Source of the DNA: Bryoerythrophyllum caledonicum
Taxonomy: Eukaryota > Streptophyta > Bryopsida > Pottiales > Pottiaceae
DNA: 64,000 nt
NCBI GenBank assembly: GCA_963971425.1
Contig: OZ020517.1
Coordinates: 19,124,904 to 19,188,903 of the forward strand
Direction: 5' to 3'
The notes beneath the pieces are model-generated. The model was given only the letters and a program-made list of their open reading frames with translations. It did not search any database and had not been told where the DNA came from. The position numbers and the translations under genes are program-made. The first letter of the stretch is position 1, and each line of letters starts with the position of its first letter. Shown in pieces: positions 26,441 through 36,723 of this stretch.

Positions 26441-26811
26441 ATAGTAAAAAAGATTAAAGTAGTCTTGCAACGTATCATCATAGAAAGCCAATATTGGGGT
26501 GGGTTTGGTGAAACATAGTCTCGGTCCTTTAGGGGTTAAATTCCTAAAAGAATAAAACGTGAATTGGCACTTTTTGAACCTCTACTAGTTGCACAATTGT
26601 TTTCAAATGCTACACCCCTTTTCTACCTCTCAAAATTGGGGTATAAGAAACTAATGCCTAGTTTGACATGATGGCAATGAATTTAGACCTTGTGTACAAA
26701 TCCACTTCCAAAAATCGGTAGTAGCACCAATAATACGCACATCCCAAGATTAACTTCCAGCCATCGCGAAGAGGTTGCGCACTGAGCAGAACGTGCAGGA
26801 AGTGACACTGA
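26441..26811. other. Intergenic with dispersed repeat
   Basis: I see no gene. Positions 26545-26710 resemble 5330-5470 (see that entry). Confidence 0.55.
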
Positions 26812-27163
26812 GGGGCGTTTCACACTAAGCCCAAGGGCCGAACTCCATTGAAGACCAAACTATGCCGAGGGGCCAAGTTTTGGAGTTGTAAAAAATTATT
26901 AAAATTATTTTAATGAGAAAATGTTCGGCCCCTCGGCAAGAGTTTGGGTTTCTATTCTTGTTGGACCCAAACTCTCCTCGAGGGGCCGAACTATTGGCGC
27001 CAAAATTCTCAAAAAGTGCTACCATGTAAGCATTTTGGTGCCCTTCGGCCCTTGGCCCTTGGCCCCTAGTGTGAAGGCCCACGGGGCGATTTTCAACTCT
27101 AGGCCAATCAAATTGCTAGAATTGCTCGGCCCCTCGAGCTTGGCCCCTAGTGTGAAACCCCCC
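26812..27163. mobile_element. MITE, 352 bp, TGA target duplication (PIF/Harbinger-like)
   Basis: Left end GGGGCGTTTCACACTA and right end TAGTGTGAAACCCCCC are inverted repeats, flanked by TGA at 26809-26811 and 27164-27166. The interior is packed with GGCCCCTCG / CGAGGGGCC-type blocks in both orientations and has no open frame of note. A 3-bp duplication with G-rich ends points to PIF/Harbinger, by inference. A degenerate inverted copy lies at about 52530-53190. It sits about 400 bp upstream of the RLK2 start. Confidence 0.85.
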
Positions 27164-27564
27164 TGAAGTCAATGAAATGACTATCTCCTGGCGCTTCGTC
27201 TCTCTCCGCGTTGGCTCTTTTTTCTTTTCAATCAATCGCTTTTGATTTGTGCCAAAAACAAATTAAAAAAAATAAATTCTTATCAGGTCCGACAAAACAG
27301 ATGAAGGCATGCAAAGCGGACCCAGACAACTTTCAGAAATCGTCTATTGTAGGAAGAGAAAGGTGTACTGTACAGTACAGTACAGAGTGAGGCTTGAGCC
27401 CAATTCTGGAACCCAAGTGTTTGGCCAAGACCAGTTCGCTGACACCCGATGATGGCCCCAGCTCATTCTGTTGCAAGTGCAGGATGCAATGCCGGGGCGC
27501 TCCATTCTTGCGCGGCTCGAGTCAGCTTCGAACTTGCTCATCCCCAGATCCAGCACCTGCTCTC
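27164..27564. other. RLK2 upstream region
   Basis: No separate gene. From 27375 the sequence matches the RLK1 upstream region in inverted orientation and could include coding sequence if translation starts at the in-frame ATG at 27394. A short GTACAGTACAGTACAG repeat at 27368-27384 sits where homology with the RLK1 side stops, at the edge of the duplicated block. Confidence 0.6.
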
Positions 27565-29609
27565 ATGAAGTCGAGCTGTGGAGGAGCTCGCGGCGTGGCT
27601 GCGCCACTGCAGGGCGTGAGGCGACAATGGCCACAGCTGCGACGCCATTCGCCGGTCGGGAAACTCATTGGGCTCGCCCTACTCTTGCAGCTCCTTCTGC
27701 GCACGGACTTTGCGACATGCGCGGGCGACGCCGATCTGCTGAATGCGTATGACGACTATGAGCGTACGTGTCTACTTTGAACTACAGTTGCTTGTACCAT
27801 GGTCGATCTGAGCTTCCAGTTCCTCCTCGAGACTGGGAGCTTGTAATATGATATTTCCGAATTCCAGGCTATGGTCAGGCGTCAGCCTGGTACAGGTCTC
27901 GGACTAGTGGACTCGCTATGTTCTCAAGCGCACATACGTACATGTGAGTGTATGAGAATCCAGATGGGTGCCGGTCATATGATTCTTCAAGTTTCTAGAA
28001 ATCGGGATAGTGCAGCTGCGCGGTGGTCAATTACATCTGAATCATCCCTCCGTGCAGAGTTTCATGTACTGTTGAAGTCTAGTTTGTTTGATTGTTGCTA
28101 GAGGTCGTACTTATATGTTTTGTGTTCACGACGTCCGTCGCAGTGAACGCGCTCCAAAGCCTGTGGAGCGCATGGAATTCAAGCACTCCGGATGTAAGCA
28201 GCAACTTGGCAGGCTGGAGCTCTTCGCAGATATACCCTTGTCACAGTGCTGCAGGGTCGTGGCGAGGAGTGACGTGCACAGTTGTCAACAGCTCTGCAGC
28301 CGTGGATGAGTGTACTTCAATCACAAGATGTGCGAGGGGTTACAGGAGGCTTCTCCAAACTCGGACCCGGAAGCGTCGAAGCTATTACCGCACTTCAGCG
28401 CTCACTGTTATTGGCTTGTAAGGATCACGTGTCTTTCTCCACTATTTAGTTTTTGGTTGTTTTGTATACTTCAGCAACAGTATTCCTGGAGGGATTGTAT
28501 CATAACTATATCTATTTTCTTTCAAGTATATAGAGACCTCCTTCACAGTCTTCATGATCGGCATCCGGTTAATGAACAGGCATCCCTTGTTGGAATGACG
28601 ACAACAGAGATGAACTCGCTGGCCAAAGGCTGCTAACAAGTTGGAGAAAGTTTCATTCCGGGAAGTAGTGGAATCAAATCTTGGTTAGACTTGATCTGTA
28701 AAATATCAGCGGATGTTTTATGCTAGTACTGGTACATTGTTAGTAATTTGTTACTTCATAGTTCAATTTCTTCCATTTAGTGAATGTAATGTACCATTCA
28801 TACTTGTAACCAGAGCTGAACAAATTTGTAGTTTTCGTTATGTTCACAGTAGATGTATTTTGAGGGAGAGTATTTTGAAAGGATGACTATCACAAACTGG
28901 TGGACTCATCATTGTGCTAAGTTACCGTCTGAAAAAAAATTGTGGACAGGTCCCTCTCCAATGCGTCGATTGTTGGCACGTTACCGGATGTGTTTCAGGA
29001 CAGCAATAATTCACAAGACCTCATGGGTCTGAGCACCTTGTAAGTACTTCGACATTTAACTCCATTGTATAATTGTGACATGTTATTTTGTTTACGTTGC
29101 AATTGAAAAATTATGGGTTTGTGTAATATGTATTCTGTGCAAGGTGCATGGAACTGAAACAGGACTGAAAGCTAGTGATGTCATATTGGTTACAATAGCC
29201 AATCAATTTCTGTTATTTGGCCACTGATATAGTCTGACTGGGGATTACTTTCCATAGGTTTTTGCATTTGAACTCAATTAGTGTAACTCCGATACCAACC
29301 AAGATTGTCCAATTAACCAGTAACGATTACTTTTCTAATCAAATGGTTTGTATGAAAAATTATGTGTTTTGTAGGGAATTGACCGGAAATCCAAATCTCA
29401 CCGGGCCTCTCCCCAGCTCGCTTGCATCCACATTTCTTTATGTCCTGTAAGTATAAGAGAGTATGATGCGTGCTTTGATTCACAGTGGGTAGACTAGTAG
29501 ATTTATTATAGAAGTATCTGATCATTAAGTCATCTACAGTATTACTTGGTGTACTTGATGTGATTATTCATACCAATTTTGAATACATTTATGTGCTTTC
29601 TCATTTACC

Positions 29610-29642
<33 letters not shown>

Positions 29643-32600
29643 TGTTGTAGGGATCTACGTGAGAATGGATTTAATGGGACCATTCCAAAAAATCTGGTGT
29701 TTCCTCCCACTCTGCAATACGTGTGAGTCTCTCTGTGAACTCTGGAGAAATTGCACACTGGTAGTCAAATGTATCCAACAACAATGAGCATGAAGCTGAT
29801 TCTTTTCTTCTTGTGGTATCGGACAGAGACTTGACTGGCAACCAGATCACAGGAAAGTATCCCTTGGAACAATTTAACACAACAAAGCAATCTCTTCAGT
29901 CGTTCAGCATCGGAAGAAACCGGTTTTCTGGGATAATTGAGGAAAATGCCTTTTCAGAGAAGACGAAACTCCAAAAAATGTGAGTTGCGCCATTGACCAC
30001 CATGTTGTGCCTTTGGGGCAAAGAATCTTCGAGCACCTCTCGACACTACTTGAATTTAATTCTCCTCCTGAACACTCCACCATCTAGCACAGCTAACTCA
30101 ATATTTCTACATATTTCTCTTCGTTGCTGACTTGAGAATGAATAATCACACTGATACGTTTGTACCTTGCAGTGACATGTCTCACAACTTCTTCACAGGC
30201 ATGATGCCTAATCTTTCTACAAATACTGAGTTGCTATACTTGTAAGTCTCAACAACTCCATTTTCTAAACTCCTCAAGTTGTAAGCGTCTAGCATCCTTG
30301 AGTAAGAGATTGGAGGTCATCTGAAAGTTATTTTCTAGAAACTTGTAAGATTGAATTGATTTACAGCATTTAGGGGTGGATTGGTAGCTCTAAATTATAT
30401 GAAAGTATAGACGTATACTAAAAAGCAATTTAATAGTTTATCTCACAAAATGTAAGCTGAAGTAGATGAACATGTTAATGTATCCTAGCAAGCTACGTGC
30501 CAAGCTTGGACGAGGACCCGGGAGTGATTTATAACATAACTGACGAGGTGGAAATGCAGGGATGTCTCAGGGAATCAATTTCATGGACCACTACCAAATC
30601 TCACAAAGCTGAAATACTTACGCTTTGTGTAAGTGTACCGTCCGATTTATTGGTTTCTCAAAATTCCTAATATGACTCCTAATATATGGCGCCACTCTTG
30701 CCAATTGCAAAGTTGTCTAGATGAATTGGACATTGTGCTTCAATGCTAGAAGTAATAATCCATATCTTTGGCTCATCTCTAACTAATTGCCTTAGCCGTC
30801 ATACTTTACAAAAATCTTTGCACATGGAACCGAGCCTCTAGTGACGATCTTCTACTAAAGCTGTGGGTCTATTTTCATTCTCTACAGGAATTTAAGTGGT
30901 AACAAATTCACGGGGACATTGACTAACTTATCGGACTATGTTAATGTCACTGCAACGACAGTGGTGGTTTTCTCCAACAACAGTCTCACGGGCCCCTTTT
31001 CACCCAATTTAAGAGCCTCGGACCTGGGCTCTATTCAGGAACTGTAAGCCACCTTCTACCGTCTTTTTTCTCTTTTCCTCTTCACTCTCGTGAATTTGGG
31101 TGCGTTCCTTCAATTTCATCTCTCAGCCGACTGTGCACGTATATGGCAGGTACTTGGATGGCAACAACATCACAGGAATCCTCGATATTGCTGGCTTTTT
31201 CAGTGGATATGACGCTCACGACGTCTCGGGAGTGAATCTTAGAGTCCTGAGTTTGATCAACACTCTCATCGTGGATGTCAAGTATGTCCCTGACAACATC
31301 AAGAATCAGAAGCCTGCTGTGAGGTGAGCTAGTCACAGCCATTGAATAAGGAGTGGACCATCTCAACCGGAACGCATGTGAGAGCAGCTGATGTCTGAAG
31401 TGAATGCATGTTGAAACTCTGTAGCCCATTCCATGGAGCTCTATTCTTTGGAAGAGTTGAGAGAAACTTGTAAGTGGTCACCTGCGTTGTGGATGTGAAT
31501 TGCAGGCTACAGGGAACACCGTTCTGTTCAGTAAAGCAGGACCTGAACATGGATGATGCCAGGAGATGCTTCTGCACACAGCTCTGCTACATCACGCCCC
31601 CGGTCGTGCCAGCGTGTACGTTCACGACCGTCCACGTCCACGTCTCCTCGTGCCGAAAACTTTGTTCAATCTGCAAAACTCCTGTTCATTGCATTGTGTA
31701 GGAGGGCCGTAAGGGCCGATATCAGTGGAAGATCATCTGATGCGAGTGTCATTTACAAACGACGGACCTAAAGGTAGTGTGGAAGCTGCTATTCGGCCCG
31801 GAACTAACTGGAGATCCTCTCTTGTTGTCAAGCTGTAGTTGTAAAATCTGAAAGACGTAAAATTATCACTATCGCGGCGGCCGCAAGTATGTTGGTGGTA
31901 ACCGTGATAGTACTGTTGTTGGCCGGAACAATCATCCTTAAGGGAAGGCGGTATAGAAAGTATCTGCTGCTTCAGTTCCATCACAGTAAGCACTATTTCT
32001 TTTCCATGGCACTGCCTTACTTTTTGTTACATGTCAGGATGCTCATAGTCTTACCCATTCGGAGAATTCATGACACTTGAAAGAGCATTATCCATCTGAG
32101 TACATATCAGTTGCACACCGCAGAATTTGAAGGGTTCGACGTCAAGCCCACGATCTATTCCTACAACGAGTTGAAGACTGCCACACGAGACTTCCACGAG
32201 GAGAACAAGTTGGGGCAGGGCAGCTATGGTGCTGTGTATAAGGTACTACCGTTCCCTGCTTACGTAGGTGATGTTCAAGCTTTGACCGCATACGTGAGAA
32301 AGATGTAGATCGAATTCGGTAAGATGTTCAGTACGGAAGCGGCACACCGTTGGAGCTCAAAGGACTAAAACTGAGCATGGTTGCCCTGTTCTAGGGTGTG
32401 TTGCCGAATGGACATGTGGTAGCTGTGAAGCAGCTATTTGTCAAGAAGGCACAAACTGGCCTGGATGAGTTCTCCAACGAGATTGTGCTCATCACTGGCA
32501 TGAAGCACAGAAATTTGGTGAATCTGAAAGGATGTTGTCTTCGGGAAAATTCAAGGATCCTGGTCTACGAGTACGTGGACAACCACGATGTCGACAAGAT

Positions 32601-33994
32601 TCTGCTTGGTATTGCATGCTCTTCCATCAATTTGAACAGGATATCTTGGTGTTTCTGAGCTATTTCCTCAGGCATTATTAGGACTATGTTAAGGAATATT
32701 GCTTGCATATGACTTGGCTTTGTTTCCAGAGCATTTCTATGTTATTGACGTGTTTTGGATGATGATGTTGGTGAACCATGAGAACAGGACCACAGAGACA
32801 AGTGGTGCCATGGGCTTCGCGGCTGAGGATGTGTTTGGGAATAGCTCATGGTATTCATTATCTACATGCGCTGGCCCATCCAAGGGTGATCCACCGAGAC
32901 ATCAAAGCCAGCAACATCTTGTTGGACAAGAATCTGGAGCCCAAAGTTGCAGACTTTGGGTTGGCTTTGTTGTTTCCTGATGACGAAAGCCACATCATGA
33001 CTGTGCACGTTGCCGGCACAAAGTACGTCCTTCAAACAAATTCTTCTATCTCTAGCATATCGTTTCTTGAGATAATCAAATAACTTAATACGCATCTCAA
33101 AGAAGAATTTTTATCATCTAAGTTCAGAGTATCGAGTGTTTTAGCATAGTGAGATATAATCTTGTCAAGATGTGGGAACGGCCATAAATCTCCATAATCA
33201 TGGGTTGCTTGCACATTACCAGTTGTAATGTTAATGATCATGGCTTGTTGAAAATGATGGTATTTAATTTCACGTGAGGTGTGAAATATATATGCAGGGG
33301 GTATTTAGCTCCTGAGTATGCAACAATGGGCCAACTTAGCGATAAAGTGGACGTGTACAGCTACGGAATTTTGTGTCTGGAGATCATCAGTGGTCGACGG
33401 AACATTGATGATTCTTTACCAGTTGAACAAGTTTATCTCGCCCAATGGGTTAGTACTAAATCTTTTCTGTTGATGTCAAGCATTGTTGTAGTCGATTAGG
33501 AATTTATGAAGGGCTTGGGTCTCAATATATTGTAGTCGTCAATGTGATGTGTTATATTGCAATCTACAAAGAATAGTGTGCTGATGTAACATTATCAAAC
33601 AGGAGTTTGCTAAACATTGGTGTTTTTCCAGGCTTGGAAGCTATATGAATCACACAAGATAATCGAATTGGTTGATCCAGCGCTACAACTGAACGATGAC
33701 GAAGTGGAGGACGTGCAACAGGTGATCAAAATTGCATTGATGTGCATGCAAAACACAAGCAAGAAACGACCAACAATGGCTGCTGTTGTATCCATGTTGC
33801 AAGGCACACTATCAAATGTGGCATTTCAATTGAGCGTAGAGGAACAACTGGATCAACATGAGTTACCAGAGGGATCACAAACAAGTGGTTTGTCTACAGT
33901 GAAGGAGGAATTAGAATGGTCTTCATATGGATATAGTAGTGAAGGCCAACCTCTTCATGACAGAAATGTCATTATGGGCATTGACTTTAGCTAA
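27565..33994 (+). CDS. LRR receptor-like Ser/Thr kinase RLK2 (17 exons, 890 aa)
   Basis: Exons: 27565-27763, 28144-28417, 28950-29039, 29375-29446, 29651-29722, 29827-29979, 30173-30241, 30560-30628, 30888-31043, 31150-31323, 31506-31615, 31833-31985, 32124-32242, 32395-32608, 32788-33022, 33298-33448, 33632-33994. Exon count, phases and most lengths equal RLK1. Signal segment (about 34-45), LRRNT cap (ALQSLWSAW...SWRGVTC), LRRs (for example [14 protein letters not shown]), Cys-rich exon ([10 protein letters not shown]), TM helix (about 495-515), kinase with [21 protein letters not shown] (about 677), DFG (about 697) and APE. It is a plasma-membrane receptor kinase with unknown ligand. Exon 2 after the cap differs most from RLK1. 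The kinase exons and their introns are nearly identical to RLK1, suggesting gene conversion. It looks functional. Confidence 0.88.
29612..29641 (+). repeat. T30 tract before RLK2 exon 5
   Basis: Thirty consecutive T bases end 10 bases before the exon 5 acceptor (TGTGTTGTAG). They serve as an extreme polypyrimidine tract. The matching intron of RLK1 lacks it, so it arose after the duplication. A homopolymer this long is unstable and hard to sequence. Confidence 0.85.
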
Positions 33995-34636
33995 AATTGT
34001 AGTGTATTATTATAAGCTAGATATTACATATACCGTAATAGATAATTTTTTTAGGAAAATACGCCTAGATTCAATATACGAAGTTTTAGAACATGATTGA
34101 GTATATATATATATATATTATTTAGAATATGAAATCTACACAAGAGACTAATAATTTCATGATTTCTTTTACCCAAGATATCAATAATTACATTAAACGA
34201 TACAAAATATCACAAACCTATAGCAAACTGGAATTAACCACATTAGAATTCGGTGTATTCTAAGACTGTACATAACAATAGAACTGGGAAAGAAATGCTT
34301 CTAATCCCTCCTCCCATGTATGGTTCAAGGTGTTAACAAAAGAATTGTGCTTCAGATCCTGCAAGGAGAAGGCATTTTACATTCTTCGAAGTGAGTAATC
34401 CCTGATACAAAGTGGGCATCAACATGAACTTGCTGCTGAAGTATCTCATTCCTGCTTCGCTACATGGATTTACCGATTTGAAAATAAAATTTGTCTCTTA
34501 AATTTAACAATGCAACCGTAGGACAAAGATGCACATCGATGATTGTGACCTGAAAATACCTTATTTCTTAACGAGGGATGGCACAAACAAAAAACCTCCT
34601 GAACGAAAAATATGTGCAAAACTTAGGGGAACTCCT
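33995..34636. other. Convergent intergenic region RLK2 / LIL3
   Basis: 3' flanks of two genes that end toward each other. It is AT-rich, with a TA microsatellite near 34102-34122. I see no other gene. Confidence 0.6.
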
Positions 34637-36051
34637 CTAAAGGCCACTAGACTTCTCCGGGTCCTGGGCATCTTTCCAGGTTGCTTGCCATTGCTTGTCA
34701 TAGTAAGTCGATTCCTTCGCAAGATCTCTGATGGTGTCCACATCGCTGTTTTTCCTGATGGTCAGCACTGCCACCACGGAGATGAACAGCAGCAACTTGC
34801 CGAAGAAGCTGTTTTGTTGGTCCACCAGGCCGACGCCGGTCGCAGCGTCAACCAACCAGCCAGAGGCGTAACCGATCATGGCCGCCCGACCTGCAACACC
34901 ATTCCCGCATGAGACTAAAACCTTCCAGCAAACACTGTCTACACATGCCGACAACCAAGGCGGAGCAGCTCACCGTTCAGAAGCTCTGCCTCTGGGAGGT
35001 GGAAGCGCTTCACCCACGCCCACCAGGGCACAATCGATGTGTCGAACACAACTTCATCCTCGTTGCTGGAGGATTCAGGGTTCACTTCCAGCAACTTCCT
35101 CCGCACCACCTCTGGAAACATATAGCAGTGATATCATCCACACAATCAGTTCCCTACTCCACATTAAATGACAGGGCCGCATTGGACCGCTGCTCTCGCG
35201 CTTTACATTCTGAGCCATGACCGACTTTCGCTAAGAGGGAGAGCAATATCGATAACTCAATAACATCATCCACATGCACTTTACAATGAGTGACAGAACC
35301 GCACCTGAATGCTATTCCAGTCCATCAGATTCTAAGGAATGACTCTAACAGGGGTTGCTCGCGACAAACACCATCCACATACTCTTGACATTAAATGAAA
35401 GAACCACATCGGAACGCTGTCCAGTGCTTCACGTTATCAATCTCCTCTGACATTGGACGCTTGACTGAACCAAAATCTCCACTGCTCGGGTACAACCTAG
35501 AATACTGCAAAAATGCCTTCAAAGGAATGATTTGACCGAAATAAACCCCACATTGTGAAGAACGTACCAGCATCAATGACGGCGTCCCAGTTGGTCTTCC
35601 CATCCTGAGTGAACATGGAGATGTCCCAGGTGCCATTCTTCCACCTCGGATCCTCGAACTTGCCCGTGGACAGCAGCGGTTTGTCTTTCCCCAAAGTGGA
35701 AGCGGCAGGGGCCTTCCCCTCCGCAGCCTCCCCAGACAAGGACCCGCCCTTCTGCAGCGGCGACGGCTTCCGGGCCTTGGTGGCCGCGTTGCCCACTCCG
35801 TCCGTGTCGGGCTCCTCCGGCAGCCCCGCGACCTCCAACACCACACTATCGCCCGCCGCGTCGGCCGCGCTCCCGAGCCCCTCGGCTTCCGAAGCCCGCA
35901 CCACCACCAGCCTGCTGCACACTGCGGCGCCCCGGCAGCTCGTCCGCACGCGCAATTGCGCCCTGCCCGTCGTCTGCATTGACCTGCTGCTCGCGAGCGC
36001 GGCTCCGGGCGCGCCCACCGCGGGCTTGGCGAGAGAGGCCATGGCCGCCAT
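34637..36051 (-). CDS. LIL3: Light-harvesting-like protein 3 (LIL3), 3 exons, 291 aa
   Basis: Exons (minus) 35568-36051, 34974-35111 and 34637-34890, joined in frame at GT/AG sites. The N-terminus ([13 protein letters not shown]..., Ser/Arg-rich) is a chloroplast transit peptide. The mature part carries the LIL3 signature [12 protein letters not shown]...[31 protein letters not shown], then the chlorophyll-binding-like helix [12 protein letters not shown] and a second hydrophobic segment ([13 protein letters not shown]), ending with [11 protein letters not shown]. In plants LIL3 sits in thylakoid membranes, binds chlorophyll precursors and anchors geranylgeranyl reductase and protochlorophyllide oxidoreductase. 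The helix is split between exons 2 and 3 at the Asn-Gly of NGR. A copia element lies 324 bp upstream, and its LTR promoter faces this gene. Confidence 0.93.
35130..35440. repeat. Degenerate repeats in LIL3 intron 1
   Basis: A block with CATCCACA, then about 15-25 bases later AAwGAnAG(A/G)(A/G)CCGCA and a CGCTG/GCTAT block, recurs at about 35134, 35264 and 35369. The copies are 105-130 bp apart and share perhaps two thirds of their bases. The function is unknown. Confidence 0.55.
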
Positions 36052-36374
36052 CTGTGAGGCGAAGAGGAGGGACAATTTGCGCAGCGAGGCGGAGGAGACG
36101 AGACGTTTGAATGAAGCACGAGGGGCGTATTGAAGCGCTTGATGTAGATAGATGAGCTTCCAGGGCGAGCGGGAGCCGTGCGTTGCTCCAGACGAAGCCA
36201 CTCGCCGAGGCTCTATCACGGTTGGATAAGAGCCCAGCTTTGCGCCAGGTCCCGTCCCGGGTTGAGGTCCCGCCTGAAGTCTTTTCCGAGATCTCGTCCG
36301 ATGTCTCATCCGAGGTCCTGTCCGAGATCTCGTGAGGTCGTTCGGGACCTTGGTGATTAGTTCCACTTGTTCTT
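36052..36374. other. LIL3 upstream region
   Basis: Probably the LIL3 promoter and 5' UTR on the minus strand. Positions about 36280-36345 hold short imperfect repeats of TCCGAGATCTCGTCCGATG type. The LIL3 reading frame is open through the whole region into the neighbouring LTR. Confidence 0.55.
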
Positions 36375-36655
36375 TGTTAGGAGAGGACAATATACAACAC
36401 CACCATGTCCACATGAAAGAGAGCTCTGACCGGGTGAGGTCAGCTCTTATATACTTAAGAGGTGGTTAGGTGGCATTAATAGCCAATCAGCCACCTAATT
36501 CAGTAGTGGGCGATGTAATCAAGACTGCCATAATTAGGTAGGTAAGTTTACTTACCTACCCTAATTAGGTAGGTAAGTCTCATAAATACCGCCTAACTAC
36601 AGTGGACCCGGGAGTTTAAGTAAGAGTAGCTAGGCTATTTTAGGCTATCTCAACA
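36375..36655 (-). repeat. Copia 3' LTR
   Basis: Runs TGTTGAGATAG...CTCCTAACA on the minus strand. It contains a hairpin, TTAGGTAGGTAAGT pairing with ACTTACCTACCCTAA (36534-36564), an inverted CCAAT-type GATTGG and a TATA box. Because it faces LIL3, it can act as an outward promoter. Confidence 0.95.
36446..36453 (-). promoter_or_regulatory. TATA box in the 3' LTR, facing LIL3
   Basis: TATATAAG on the minus strand. Initiation 25-30 bases downstream would fall near 36420, just before the ATG at 36414 that is in frame with LIL3. In the 5' LTR the same box drives the element. Use as a LIL3 promoter is inference. Confidence 0.6.
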
Positions 36656-36664
36656 CTCCTCCTC
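36656..36664 (-). other. Copia polypurine tract
   Basis: GAGGAGGAG on the minus strand, directly before the 3' LTR. This is the expected primer site for plus-strand DNA synthesis. Confidence 0.7.
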
Positions 36665-36723
36665 GAATAAATGATTTTCTCGTTAAAAAACTGCGGTAAA
36701 AATGCAGAAAAAGAGTAAAATCT

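Noticed and set aside
29262-29340. Extra LRR exon in RLK2 ([19 protein letters not shown])
   Set aside because: It follows an acceptor-like site and is in phase, but has no counterpart in RLK1 and lacks a good donor; left out of the model.
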